Origin: Melampsora larici-populina 98AG31
Taxonomy: Eukaryota; Basidiomycota; Pucciniomycetes; Pucciniales; Melampsoraceae
Assembly: GCF_000204055.1 (NCBI RefSeq)
Contig: NW_006768779.1
Location: 1,023,283 to 1,087,282, forward strand
Direction: 5' to 3'
Length of the DNA: 64,000 nucleotides
The notes under the pieces: generated by a model
Databases searched by the model: none
What the model saw: the letters and a program-made list of their open reading frames with translations, nothing else
Told to the model about the DNA's origin: nothing
In this document: piece after piece, positions 11,295 through 23,763 of the stretch
How the letters are laid out: the number at the start of each line of letters is the position of its first letter
Position numbering within the stretch: the first letter of the stretch is position 1
Translations under genes and position numbers: made by a program

Positions 11295-13841
11295 ATGCCT
11301 CCTTTTCACTTATTAAAACTATACACTCTCATATGTGGGGTCATCGTACCTTACATAGGAATTGTGAATGGAGAAAAGGCCATCGAAAATTCACCCTCGG
11401 GCGGCTATGCCCCCATCAAGGAAGATTGTCCGGCTGACTTCAAAATCAATATCAACTACACAGTTCAGTCTCTTTTGTTACTCAACTCGTTTTCACTGGC
11501 ATTTCATCTTCGTGAAACTGACTAATGTATGACTTATCGATTGTTCTCGACTTCTTTCTTTTAGGCAATCATGAGTGAGGGCGAAGCGTCATATGTTCAA
11601 GAAAAAGCCTCAAACTCGGTGCAAGGATGGGCCGAATACCTCACAAGGGCGAATTTGACGGATTTCGATGTAGCTGATTTCCTATCACAAGCTACATCAA
11701 CTGAAGGCAACGCTTTGGCTGGCAAAACTTTACCAAACATTGGATTTGCCGCAAGTGGAGGTGGACATCGGGCTATGTTATACTCTGCATCAATATTGGC
11801 AGCTTTTGATGGGAGGGATAGTGACGCGAGAGATTCTAGGACAGGAGGGATCCTTCAGTTGATGAATTATATCTCTGGCCTCTCAGGGTTTGTCTTCCAT
11901 CTCTTGACGAATGTTTTTGACAGTGATCAGATTGAGGTAATATGTGGTTACATCACTTTTTGTTTAGAGGAGCCTGGATGCTTGGATCTTGGGCTGCCGC
12001 AGACTTTCCGGACTTTCAATCTATGCAAAACTCATCCTGGAAGTTGACGGGCGATGAGAGATATATCAAGATGGAAATTGGTCAGGAATATCCAGCCATA
12101 TCGACCGACATCAAAAGAAAGAAGCATGCAGGTTTTCCAGTTAGTGTGGTAGAGTAAGTCATTGCCTCAACTAGGCGCTTTTTACTCATCATACTTTGTC
12201 GAACTGCATTCGTGACACTGGCAGATATCATTGCTAATCAAACGGATCCGCGAAAATTTGCAATCAGCTTGTGGGGTCGATTTGTGGCTGGAAAATTGAT
12301 GTGAGTGTAAGATGCGCGCCTGCAAAGACTGGTTCAGTCTACTGACCTTCGCTTATGCTATCTTTCAGCGATGCTCCTAACGAAGCCCAAAAAGTTTTGT
12401 TCACTTCGATCAAAGAAACAAAGGCCTACCAAGCCCGAGAGGTGCCTTTTCCGATCCTCATTGCGGTATCTCGGTCTGGTCAGAGCTTGACGTTAGATAG
12501 TGCGATATGTTAGTCCCTGGTATATCTTCTCAAAAGTTTGATATCTAATGCAACTTACTGAATCATCGCCTTAGATGAATTTACACCCGAGGACTTCTCG
12601 GTATCACATCCAGGACTGAATAGCTCAATCCCAATGAAGTATCTTGGAACACGCCCACCAACTTTGGCTGATGATGACCCAGAATGTGTAGAAGGCTTTG
12701 ACAACATTGGATTTGTGCTTGGCTTAACGAGTAATATTTTCACCACCCGAGATTCTTCTGGAGGATCCAACTCAGTTTGGTCCAAGATCACGCATACGTT
12801 GGGAACCCAGTCTATCTACGAAGGATTGGTACCTAATCCCTTTCAAGGATTTGGTGAATCGAATACTTTCCCAGACCACGATACCGATACTCTAATGCTA
12901 GCCGATGGAGGATTCGCCGGAGAAAAGCTACCCCTATTCCCATTGATACATCGGAATCTAGATGTAATTTTTGCAAGTGATGCTGTAAGTTTCTTAGACT
13001 TGTGGTTTTTTCTGGCCAGTCGTGTTCTTGTAAGAGAAAGCTGTATGAACCTTTTACGCTGAACGTCTGGTAACGGTTTCTCTGATAGAGCGTTGATGGT
13101 GGAACACATCCGTTATCGGAAGAAGGAGGATGTCAGTCATTTTGCCTTTTTCTCTTTTGACTTGTGGCATGATAAAATTGTGGGACATAAGATTGAGTAC
13201 CTTGACTTCAAACACCCAGATCCAAATGGTACATCTCTGTATATGACTTACTTGAAGACTCAACAGCCTCAATACCACGGCTACCGTTTTCCAGAGTAAG
13301 TCCAAAATCCCAATGTGCGATTGGTTCCATATCCAAACTGACACATTTTAACACTAATGAATCCAAAGAATCCCCAACGCTCTGAACGGAACATTTGCGG
13401 AACGCGGATATAACAAACGCCCAACCTTCTTTGGATGTAATGCTACCCCGGAGACTCCAATAGTCGTATATCTGCCTAACTACTTTGTCGTAGCACCAAC
13501 CAATATGACGACTCGAAAAATTACCTTCACGGTGCGTTTGATTTCCTGAGCAATTTCTCCGTAATCAAATACTGTCCCAAGTATGATATGAAGTTGAACT
13601 TGACCTTTGTATTGTGCAGGATGAACAAATCAAAGGATTCTTTAGAAATGGTCATGCTATTGCAACTCAAGCTCTTTCCAAATTACAGAATGGTGAAAAT
13701 GGTACAAAGGGAAACCAAACTCTCACATCGGTTGATTGGCCGTCATGTTTGGCATGTGCTTTGATTGATCGTCAGAATACCCGGAACGGAAAAGAAAGGA
13801 CCCCGCAGTGTCAACAATGTTTCCAAAACTATTGCGGATGA
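11295..13841 (+). CDS. PLB: Phospholipase B (lysophospholipase), secreted
   Basis: Hydrolyses acyl chains of (lyso)phospholipids at the cell surface or outside. I assembled ten exons with consistent phases: 11295-11462, 11565-11887, 11968-12153, 12268-12300, 12369-12508, 12575-12984, 13089-13098, 13220-13295, 13369-13531, 13620-13841; predicted 576 aa. Residues 1-26 form a hydrophobic signal peptide. The nucleophile motif ASGGGHRAML lies in exon 2, the LSGGAW block spans the exon 2/3 junction, VVDLWGR spans exons 3/4, FTPEDF and GFDNIGFVLG are in exon 6, and the catalytic-Asp block LADGGFAGEKLPLFPL ends exon 6. A C-terminal cysteine block (WPSCLACA...QCQQCFQNYCG) is typical of fungal PLB. NxS/T sites are frequent. 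No GPI-type tail is evident. Exon 7 (10 nt) is inferred from phase and conservation. Confidence 0.9.
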
Positions 13842-14969
13842 CGGCCGATGCTCTGGGTAGATTTACAGATATTTTTCAACAGGACTACATTATTTTTTGG
13901 AATTCTAGTTTTTCTCCATCATATGAGAGATTTCATTTGAAGAAGTTTTCAAAAAACGAGAAAGTGATAGATGATGGTTTCTTAAATCTTTTTTCAAGAA
14001 TCTGCGCATACGGTTTGGGAATTGGGAATCCTATGGATCTTGAAGCGTATATAAAGATAGCAACACTGGTACTATACCCAAGGGTTAAGTTGTGGAATTG
14101 AAAATTCAATGCAATTACGAAGATTAAAGTTTAGCAAGCAAAATGTTGGTCTTCAAAGTTCAGGTGGGGAGTTCATAGAAACAGTTAGAAATGGAAGGAA
14201 GCCATCTAAGACTATGTAACATAGCTCTCTGACATTCAGTCTTACATAGATCACAAAAAAGTTCAGAAGAAGTCGAGGAAGACTGAAAGAAAAGCAACAG
14301 ACCAGCAGAAGATTGGAGCTATGATCCCCATAAGTGTGTATTTAAGGTAGCAACTGAGATGCAATCATCAATGATCAAGGGAGAAAGTGACAGCATCTCA
14401 CCAATCCTCTTGCCCCCCATTGTACTGAAAGTGTCAAAATCTCAGTGAGAACTAGCTTAAACAGGTCATTCAAACCGCAGGCTTCCTCTTGATCCTGTTC
14501 AGGCTCCGGAAGCCGCGATTGGTGGGGCTTGTGTCAAGCTAGAAGTGAGGAAGGGTGTGGAGATGGTCTTCCTTTGCAATAAGGCCCCTGTGATTGGTTG
14601 ACTATATACAAATCACAGTTACCCCATACAAAGCTTTTGAGAGACCGGTCGGATTAGGTTCTGATCTTCGCACCGTGGAGTCATAGTGTCGGTGCCTGAA
14701 TCATACAATATGATGAGGATGAGGGGTCAAAGGAGTTCAGGAGATTGCTCAAAGTGGAAGTTGAAGTTCGGTCTTGCATGAACGGATTAAGCAAATTGAA
14801 ACTATCACATCAGTGAAACTGCATGCATGTATCTGTGATTTCATTGTGAATTCCACATCACATCTCGATCGATTTCAGACAGACAACCACAAACACTTCA
14901 TCATCAACCAACACCTACCAACTTCACTATCGTCATCAAATCAATACCACATCATTCAAACCTTCGACA
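13842..14969. other. Intergenic, no gene seen
   Basis: Contains the 3' UTR of phospholipase B and the promoter of the FIT gene. No open frame with recognisable content. Confidence 0.5.
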
Positions 14970-16114
14970 ATGGCCTCTTTGCGCTCTAGATCAAAAGAAA
15001 ACAGCCAAGACTTCCATTCATCACCTCCACCAAATCAATCAGCAAAATCTGAAGAACCCTCTCAGCATTGGCTTCAACTTCGAGTCTTCAATCTTCCCTT
15101 TCTCCCAGTACTGGCATCGGCAGTCCTCTTCTTCACCATTGTCCTCGGAACATGTTACTCTTATTCGCTGTACTCTATCGATAACCCCAACCTACCGATT
15201 CATCAACTTACTCGAATTCCAACCTCATCACTTGTTTCAACACATAACGCTCATCCTTCAGTTCCTAGTTCAACCCTACCTTACTTTGCCAAAAAATCAA
15301 ACTTCTTCAATCAAACTTTTGTTAAATTAGGATGGGCATGGACAAGTTTAGCCGTCTGGGCCCACCTTATCCTATTTGCTACTCATCATACAAGTCATTC
15401 AAAGGCAACTGAGGAGTCCGAAAAGCGTATCAACGACTCTAGACAGTCCACAAACGGATCACAGACCCAAATTCAATCTAATCACGTGGCTCGATCAATG
15501 ACACTTTACTGTACAGCTACTGCCCTCTGGATCTTTCTTACACAGTGGTTCTTTGGAAGTAGCCTTATCGATCGACTCTTAGTTCTAACTGGAGCCGAGT
15601 GTGTACCAAGCATGATACATCCGAATGAGGGACCTGATAAGCTCAAGATCGCCGCTACTAAACTTTCCAACGCTTACTGTGAGCGCAGGTGGGGCCAACG
15701 CTTACCTGGACTGGATTCGGTAAGCAAAATTTTAGCAGTGTCATCATTTTCAGTAAGAAATCGAATTGTTGACTCACTCACAACAACTCTCCATAGTTTA
15801 CCATTGCGACTCATCGGCCATACTGGAGTGGTGGCATAGATATCTCTGGACACGCCTTCTTACTCTCATTCTCAATCCTATTGATCCTCTCCACTCTGGC
15901 CCCATCAATCCGACTCTTATGGTCTTCCAAACCAATTCCAACCCCCTATCGAGTAGGAGTGTATGCCAACCTAACTTTAGTAGGAATTTGGTGGTGGATG
16001 TTGTTGATGACTAGCTTATACTTTCATGGTCCTGCCGAAAAAGCTGCAGGTTTGGTGGTAGGTGTAGGGGCTTGGTGGATTTCAGAGATGACTGTAGATA
16101 AGTTAATGGGTTAA
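14970..16114 (+). CDS. FIT/Scs3-family ER membrane protein (lipid droplet formation)
   Basis: Two exons, 14970-15719 and 15797-16114, both junctions phase 0 (donor GTAAGC, acceptor CATAG), 355 aa. FIT proteins are multi-span ER proteins with acyl-CoA diphosphatase activity, needed for lipid droplet biogenesis and ER lipid balance. Visible family marks are FNQTFVKLGWAWTSL, a conserved Cys in LTGAECV, and the C-terminal block YWSGGIDISGHAFLLSFS, whose His is one of the two catalytic His positions. Hydrophobic segments lie at about 45-65, 115-135, 178-195, 265-285, 300-325 and 330-350. The second half of the HWSGG...SGH block lies in exon 2, so the unspliced frames would hide it. Start chosen at the first ATG of the frame. 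Confidence 0.85.
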
Positions 16115-16747
16115 ACTGTATACAATTTTGTTGAAAATATTTCACTATCAGATTTTGCTTGTTATCTGTATTTTTTTCCCTAATGATTCAAAGTGTCACA
16201 CCCCTCTTACATTTGATGGGGTGAGGTCACTGAGTCCTGCTATAGCAAACATGAAAAATTAATGTCGTTCGAAGCCTTCTATCTTGATACCTTCTTGTCA
16301 AAGATATTGTGGGTTCAGAGGTATCATGTGTTTGATAAATACCATCTACATTGAGACCTTTGATCTATTGTCTATGAGGTTGCGGCAACTATACATGAGG
16401 TGAAATTCATCGTGAGTGTAAAGCGGTAAACCGAAGAAGCCGGGGATCCCCTGATAACGCCCTGATAATGATGATAAACCTGGCACAACCCATGAGGTAT
16501 GGGTTTGCGCCCGGCGTACAGGTTGCAATGTGTACAACCTCATCCTCATCTATGCCACTTATGTCAAAACCGACAAAACATATTGTCCCTTAACTAATAC
16601 CTCAGAAACCCGCTGGCCAATTTGTGGGATCATCAATGTCACCGGCTGACATCCCATCACATCCTTCATGATTCATCCGACCTCAACACCCTGTCTGCAA
16701 CATACCGTTCGACACATCCATCCGTACGTCGACCAAACTAATCGAAC
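16115..16747. other. Intergenic, no gene seen
   Basis: Separates the FIT gene from the KDZ relic. No terminal inverted repeat of the relic was recognised here. Confidence 0.45.
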
Positions 16748-19134
16748 ATGCTTCTACGCGACTTTACTATCCAGCTCATCAGCCAGTCACCCCACCTCTC
16801 TGCAACACTAACGGTGGCGGACTTTGTCCGCTTCGCCTCTCTCGCTGCCGAAGTAGAACATCGCGCCGGTGTATCTTTACGTCTCACTCCGACTAGGATC
16901 CCTGTACTACCCTTCCTCGAAGAGGCACTATCGGTCCAATTCCCCTTTGACCACCTCCAAGACTTATGGCGAATGACTTTCCCTTTCCTCCACGCGTGTC
17001 GAATGGATACCACAATGACCATTCGCGACCTTGGTCTCCAACATAATTTCACCACCAAGTTACCCGAAAGATTCCTACGCGCACCCTTGTCGCACTGTGT
17101 CATATGCTCAAACAATAACTCCCACGCCTTACACGTACATACGCGCCTCAACGGATACCTTCACGACATCGACGGTGTGCACCCAGTGCAGACCGTCATC
17201 CTGAGTTGTTCAAGTACGTGTGGTATACGAGCTGATCGTGTCATCCCAGCTGATCCCGATATCCTTCCCTGACATTTCACAATAGACCCACGATGCGATA
17301 CCCAATACAGGCCCAGTTATTACACCCGCAACAGTTCTCGATACTACTACACAAAGGCAATGGGCCGAGATGACGATTATGTCCAAGTCAATTGTCATTA
17401 TTACATGACTACCCGGATGGCCTACATGTTCCACGTGCTACAAATGCTAGGCCAGTAAGTTAACACATTCGACATCACTGGATTGAAGAAGGTACTGACA
17501 ACCAATTCGAATGCAGCGTCTCCCATTTCAATCTCGTCAACTGGTATAACATGGTATTTGTAGATGAGGCAAATACCAATCTTTTCACCCCCGACCAATT
17601 ATTTACTCCATCAATGTCGGAGGAAGAGTGTCGGAATGGTCTAATGCTCAATTCATTGATTAAGCACGCCGATCGCAGAGGCACCACCTTGGTGGTCAGC
17701 TCAAGTGGGACAGACAACATATGATTTAATTCGGCTATCGAAACCCACCTAGAGCAGCTGCTGATCGAAGGAACAAGATATCAAGACCATTATTGCTCAA
17801 CTTGTGTACGATTATTGCCAGATGGCATTGATCCAGTCACTGGCCATGGTTTTTACAAATGCATGAGTTTTCAAACAATCTCTGACTGTAAACCTTGACA
17901 CCACGACTGACATCCATTCTCGCAATCCGTCTGGCGTGGTTGTTGTAATCGTGTCCGTCTTAGCAATACGGGCGGTAGTGACCGATGGTTTGACCATTGG
18001 CCACTGGCGTTGTAGTGCGACAACGGTGCAGTTGTGCGAGATTGCCCAATCTGCAGGTCGCCCTTTGCCAGATGGTCCATGTACAAATAAACTCGCCAAT
18101 GTCAATGACAGGTTCTGCCCCAATCACTTCGCAATTCTCGGAGGTCGATGTCGAGCACAACCTTGTCCTCGTCTCTCTGCTGCCGATAGTGACACTTGCG
18201 AAGACCCAGAGCACATCAACCAGTGGGCCAGTTTCAAGAAACGAGTCCAAGGGAACTTCTCTCTCACCGCCATTCTCAACCGGCCTGGCTCGAACCTTCA
18301 TCCCGATCCTACCCCGCATCTAGACGCCGAAACTGGACTATTCCACGACCTGGAGAGCCTGCAGCAAGCCGATGAGTCGCAAAGGGCCCACAAAGCTGCG
18401 CGCGACGGAGGCGCATCGCAGGCTGCTGGGAAATATGTGCTATCAAGGAGCCATACCCACAATGACCAGCTCATTGTGGCTCCTTGTGGAATTATACTGG
18501 CCCGAAAAACATTCTATCATGCGGAATCTGTTAGTGCTGTCAAAGTGAGTTAGTTTCAAAAGAATCAAAAACAATCCGGGTCAATTTCTTCAATAGAGAT
18601 AATACAACATTGAAATTCCTATCTTAAACTAACTCTTATCGTGGTCGTTTTTCATTTCAATTGTTTTGAACCGCTCTCCATTCTCACTTTCATTGCTCTT
18701 ACATTCACATCACAGGATTTTCTTGAGGAAACCTTCCCCCGAGGCATGCCCAAAGTAGTGTTTTATGATAACGCATGCAGGTTAACCGAGCACATTTACA
18801 CCGGCCATTCGGCCCTTCCCACTTCAAGGGGACTGTCATAGCGGTGGATCCGTTCCACCACCGCTCTCACGCTGAAAGCAATCAATTCTGCAAGATGTTC
18901 ACCGACCCCAAACTATTTCCTGACATTCAAGAAGATGGTCGATGGATCTTCAATGCCTCTGCGGCGGAATTGACTAACATTTGGTATGGAGGTTTTGCCT
19001 TGATGTGTCGGAACACGTCTTCACTTATCTACAATTTCTTCTTGGAAGAAATGGTGTATTTGAGAAACAAATGGCTGACCAATAAACTGAACAAGAGGCC
19101 TGGCGTGGTGTACATTGGGGAGGGCGCCATATAA
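16748..19134 (+). pseudogene. Degenerate KDZ-type transposase with cysteine cluster
   Basis: Recognisable pieces in order: N-terminal region 16748-17217; a second exon from about 17286 to 17456 (PRCDTQYRPSYYTRN, CHYYMTTRMAY); a third from 17517; then the KDZ-like segment IRAVVTDGLTIGHWRC at about 17960; KVVFYDNACRLTEHI at about 18750; and VDPFHHRSHAESNQFC at about 18842. These are hallmarks of Kyakuja-Dileera-Zisupton transposases and their cysteine-cluster (CxC) neighbours in basidiomycetes. Breaks: an in-frame TGA at about 17722-17724 inside ...SSGTDNI; a reading-frame change between the DNACRLTEHI block and the VDPFHH block near 18790-18840; and an early end at 19132-19134, before the usual C-terminal part. 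Introns are plausible at 18546-18714 (GTGAGT...CACAG). I read it as a dead copy. No boundaries or target duplication were found. Confidence 0.72.
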
Positions 19135-20398
19135 ACTCGCTCGTTCTACTTCGGCTCTTTCCTTCTTTTATATCAGCCCAAAAAATGTCATGAACTATCA
19201 ACCTTTGATATGTAAACACGTAAAGCTTGCTATTCCTTTGTCTGATTGACTCGAAATCATGAAATCCAAACAAGCAAACACTGCGGAAGATTTGATATAA
19301 TATACACAACACTATGAACTTCTTTTCATGGGGTGTTAGTGTATTGGTACATGATGCTGACTTGGGGGATCATTCAGAGTACCTTTCCCAGGTGAAGGTG
19401 GCGTGCACATTTCTGCAGCTTAGCTATCTTGACGGTGCCACCATCAAGTGTAAGTGAGTCTGATGGGTTGCCAGGTAGGTTCTTGTCATCATAAGCCCAA
19501 CAAAAAGGAAAGTTGTGGAACCAATAACCCAAACATTGAAAAGAATTGAAAAGATTACAATGGCAATGACAGACAAAAAGGATCTATACTATGTCTATAC
19601 TATGCAAAATGCAAAATATAGACAACTGATTGCCAATTGTCTACATGGTGGTCATCACATCACTCACCACCACCATCCAAGTAGTATGTAGGCGCGCGCG
19701 CACAGATGAACTTGTAAAATGACAAGTTTGAAAATGCTCATTTCGCATAGTATAGAATGTCACTCCAGTAAGTACTCCCTGACTTCCTGATGGCTGAAAG
19801 GAAGATCAAACATAAAGCATCAAACATAAAGTTTTATCTAACTAAGAGATTTTTATGAAAACAAAATAAAGTATAATACTTTATTATTTTGTAAGATCCT
19901 GCAAGAACACATGTTTTGTGGCAATGAGTAAGTACAAAAAGGGCCTGAGTTTGGTGGTAGTCTCACTGATTACTACTGCTGGATTGCAAAAGTATCAAGC
20001 ATAAAACATTAAAATAAATTCAAAGGGTCAGGGGCTACAGCAATGATTATGTGTATAGGCAATTTGGAACTTTTTTGCACAGTGTATAATAATGTAGGTC
20101 TAGGCGCACACAGTGCGTCCATGAAGGGTTAAAATGTCCATATGCTCAAAAGAGAGTATGGGAGCCTTTTACATGGCAGAAAAGTGTCTGTCTCACTTAT
20201 CAGGCCTGATGGGCTGATTAGTGGAAAAAATTATCCAAGCACTTGGACATTTGGATGAAAACAAAAAGAAATGGCGTAGGGTAATAATTGCGTACTGAAG
20301 TGGCTTTGACAAACAAGGGTACACTTTGCTGTCCCACAAGCAGCATCCCAAACATTCAAAATTGTTTGAAAGGCAAGCAATGTTGATTACCCAAAATT
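19135..20398. other. Intergenic, no gene seen
   Basis: AT-rich with a short GCGCGCGCGC run at about 19692-19701. No coding signal recognised. Confidence 0.5.
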
Positions 20399-20918
20399 GG
20401 GAACAAACTGTGAATGTTTCAAAGTCTGAAAGCACGGGTTATAGGAACAATGCCTGATAAAAAGCACGAGGCTTCTGATGAGCTACTCTGCACAACCAAC
20501 AACTCTAAGTTAAAGTCTTCTGACCTACAACATCAAGAACAAGTTATTAGAAGACAGTTAGAGAAACAAGTTAGAATAGAGATGTACCTATAGACAGGTT
20601 CAGAATAGCGGATTAGGTTGTTAGTTGAAGTTATCTAAAGCTTCAATAACTGATCTTTGGGAACAAACTGTGAATGTTTCAAAGTCTGAAAGCACGGGTT
20701 ATAGGAACAATGCCTGATAAAAAGCACGAGGCTTCTGATGAGCTACTCTGCACAACCAACAACTCTAAGTTAAAGTCTTCTGACCTACAACATCAAGAAC
20801 AAGTTATTAGAAGACAGTTAGAGAAACAAGTTAGAATAGAGATGTACCTATAGACAGGTTCAGAATAGCGGATTAGGTTGTTAGTTGAAGTTATCTAAAG
20901 CTTCAATAACTGATCTTC
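20399..20918. repeat. Near-perfect tandem duplication of 260 bp
   Basis: Copy 1 is 20399-20658 and copy 2 is 20659-20918. Read side by side they differ only at the last base (T versus C). The unit begins GGGAACAAACTGTGAATG and ends TAACTGATCTT. It has no open frame of note. Four bases of microhomology (TTGG) lie at the left edge and at the junction. Confidence 0.93.
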
Positions 20919-21665
20919 GGACGAGTGCAAGAGACAGTAGCTTCACAAGTCAAACAGAAATATGAAATAAAGAAAATATAATATAACGGCACAGTTGTTA
21001 ATAATGGAATCGGTAATAAGATAGTGAAACGGAAAAAGTGAAACTTACGTACTTCTCTTCCCAAAGATGGGGAAAAGAGAAGTACAGTGGAGAGGAAAGA
21101 ATTAGTATAAGTAAGTGAAAACATTTGACTCGATTGATTGGGGTAATGTTGATGTAACTCCTTTCATTTCCTTCTCAAAGTGAATCTTCTTGCTCTTCTT
21201 TCGATATGATGAATCTAATCTTTTGATGTACTTGAATCTGCTTGCTTACGTCGATTGGAGTTTTCAACACAAACTTTATGACAATGTCAACAATTATCTA
21301 CAGTACTAGCAAAAGTATATACAAAAGTTTACACGCAGAAAGGATAATGACTGCAAACATGAGAATGTCATCAATGGGCTGGCTTAGAGGCCAATATGTT
21401 CCAGTCCAACATGACTACTTCTCCTCGATGGGCGTTGGGTGATAATGAGTTGTATCTGAGTAGCCTTTTTAGAGTGAGTCAGTGGGCCATCCATCGACCA
21501 ACGCTGGGTATTTAATGTAGACGGCTTACCTGTATCTCCCAGGTGTGATGGAGTTCTACATAAGACACAACACGGCCACGCAAACTAATGAGGTTGCCTG
21601 AAGTCAGCGCATTCATTGTGAGTGTTGAGGTGATGTTAGTATCCAACAAGTAGTTTGCGTGGAAT
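20919..21665. other. Intergenic, no gene seen
   Basis: Simple AT-rich sequence without recognised features. Confidence 0.45.
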
Positions 21666-22139
21666 TCAACACGCCGAGTTCGCTGTGATGGACGGAAACA
21701 ATAAAGTATCGTAAATATAGACGGATGAATTGGGGAATGATGATGAGTAGGATGATTTATTATCGCTGACCGTAGAATTCCAACAACGATGCATGACTTT
21801 GATCACTTCCACGGGTGCTCCACAGGTTTGCCTGGTTGACCATTCAACGATCTGACCAAGACCTTGCGCCAACACTTTGTTAACCATACATTGGGGGCGT
21901 ACTTCAGCATCGTCAATCTCAATGGTGTTTGGAAAATCCTCAAAGAGCATAGGGCGGTCATCAGGACCCCAGACGCCAACTGGTCCATCGAGTCTGTAAG
22001 GGCGATTTTCTTGTAATTCACTCTCGTCCCTCTTCGCGGCAATCTTCAAACTGATGCCATGAAGACCGTTCTGATTAACGATCACGCAAGATTTGAAATA
22101 GGCGTATCTATGCTCAAATAGACTGTACGCGTCGTTTAT
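21666..22139 (-). CDS. Candidate 3' exon of the cysteine-motif gene (or separate small gene)
   Basis: A frame opens directly after a CTGTGTAG acceptor at 22140-22147 and starts INDAYSLFEHRYAYFKSC, then continues to a stop near 21666. The stretch up to about 21790 (VWGPDDRPMLFEDFPNTIEI..., EVIKVMHRCWN) is even in composition, while the last 40 residues are Ser-rich and may be intronic. It is on the same strand and downstream of the exons at 23764-24985. The phase does not match the preceding candidate exon (23042-23363), so either an exon is missing from my model or this is a different gene. Product unrecognised. Confidence 0.4.
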   Translation of the reverse strand: MNDAYSLFEHRYAYFKSCVIVNQNGLHGISLKIAAKRDESELQENRPYRLDGPVGVWGPDDRPMLFEDFPNTIEIDDAEVRPQCMVNKVLAQGLGQIVEWSTRQTCGAPVEVIKVMHRCWNSTVSDNKSSYSSSFPNSSVYIYDTLLFPSITANSAC

Positions 22140-22430
22140 CTACACAGATAGAGGCAGGTCATTAGTCATGTAATGAGAAGAAATCACGACAAATGTTGTA
22201 GGTCTTACTTCTTTCTTTGTCCAGAAAATACTACTAAAATGCAAAGGAAGCCCAGACGATGCTATATGAAGTTCCCTCAACATTTACTTAGTGGAAAAGG
22301 GAGGAGAGTACAATTACAATTGAATATTTCAATATATAACGTAATCAAGTGGATGAGAAGGAGATGTGAAATAATAGCAGGTTTACAGAAGGAACAGTCT
22401 CTTTTGTAGCTCTCTAGAGAACATGGCATC

Positions 22431-22496
22431 GATGAACTCTCATGCGTACATTGATGAACTCTCATGCGTACATTGATGAACTCTCATGCGTATGCC
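22431..22496. repeat. 22-bp tandem repeat, three units
   Basis: GATGAACTCTCATGCGTACATT occurs at 22431-22452 and 22453-22474, with a third, changed copy at 22475-22496. The array is bracketed by ATGGCAT and ATGCCAT, an inverted pair. Confidence 0.85.
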
Positions 22497-23041
22497 ATGG
22501 CTTGGCCTCCTTGTGGTTGAAGTGGCAGGTATACACTGCATGGATGATGATCATGGCATCCATCCATGTAGGGCATCTATGATGTCACACGCCGACGACG
22601 AGGACTAGAGAGGTTGTCTAATTGTGTCTATATAACTAACATGTTATATGTTGCTCATTTTGCGATGAGAGTCTCAACGCATTCCACTTCATCAGGGATT
22701 GTCATGGAGAGGAATTAATATCCCGGTGTTCTCACAATGAAACATATTTAAATACTTATTGAAATACATATCTAACCAATCTCCACACCTAGATACTAAA
22801 GTGACAAACGGTAGTTTATATGTACATATAGGATACAGATGAGTTACTAAACAAAACTTTTTTTCTTTGCGGAAATATTACCGAGGCGAAATGGTGATTC
22901 AAATGAGTTTACAAGCATTTCTGAGCATTGAATTAGAAATGCAGGGTGCATTGTTTTGGGTGCAGTTCATTTAGGCTAGATTGAAAAAAAAAATCGTAAT
23001 TAGATATCCAGTTATGCATGGTACGGAGGAACGTCACTTAC
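22497..23041. other. Intron or intergenic, no gene seen
   Basis: AT-rich. If the exons on both sides belong to one gene, this is an intron or holds an exon I could not place. Confidence 0.4.
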
Positions 23042-23363
23042 GGTGAAGTTTAGCCACTCGGTTGAACTCTTTGTGAAAGAATGAACGAGCTTCAGCAACT
23101 GTGGCTGTGGGGTTAGCGCGATAGTGGTCTCCCATCGAAACCGGGCCTTTCGCGACTTCTCTCACAAACGCGCGATATCGGTACATTGTCCCAATGACAC
23201 ACTTCCACTCAGTGCCCCACCGAGAGTGCCAATCCGCCCTGGGATTGCCACTAATCGTACTGTCTTCATACCACGCTACAAGTGATGAAACGAGAACAGG
23301 TGATGGCCAGCCAGACTGGAGCGCGGCTGCGGTGGACGCTGGTGCCACAGCGGTTCGAGTGCC
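23042..23363 (-). CDS. Candidate internal exon of the cysteine-motif gene
   Basis: The frame follows acceptor CAACAG near 23364 and ends at donor GTAAGT (23041-23036). It encodes TRTAVAPASTAAALQSG, then WYEDSTISGNPRADWHSRWG and FFHKEFNRVAKLH. The Trp/Arg-rich middle looks like real coding sequence. The acceptor phase (1) does not agree with the preceding exon's donor AACAG/GTAGGA (phase 2), so an exon may be missing or the gene may have decayed. No family recognised. Confidence 0.42.
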
Positions 23364-23763
23364 TGTTGTTTGGATAACTTATCGACTCGTTCTACTAAAA
23401 GCTCAATACTACACGACAACCTTCTTCAACTATAAAGCTGAATCTGAATCAAACCAAAGACTTTATCTAAAAGGAAGGAGGTAAACAACACATTTCTAAC
23501 TTTGATCCTTTTGTTATAAATTGTTATCAAATAGGATTCTTATCTAATTTTAAATCATTTACTCTAATGTAGACTCCTTGTGATTACATTGTTTGATTCA
23601 AAATTCGTGTTATAAAGTTGAATCCTATTAGTGTAGTTATTGTTAAGGTATTACCTTTTTTCTCTTTATTCTTTTTCATCATTATCAATTGTGATTACTT
23701 ACATTAAATGTTATTATTGTTAAGAAATTAAATTTATACATTTGCTCAAAACAAAGAGAGATC

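Noticed and set aside
12154..12267. Apparent non-canonical splice site after VSVVE in phospholipase B
   Set aside because: With the first AG (near 12224) the frame fails, but the later acceptor AATCAG at 12267 gives VVDLWGR, which matches the family, so the intron is canonical.
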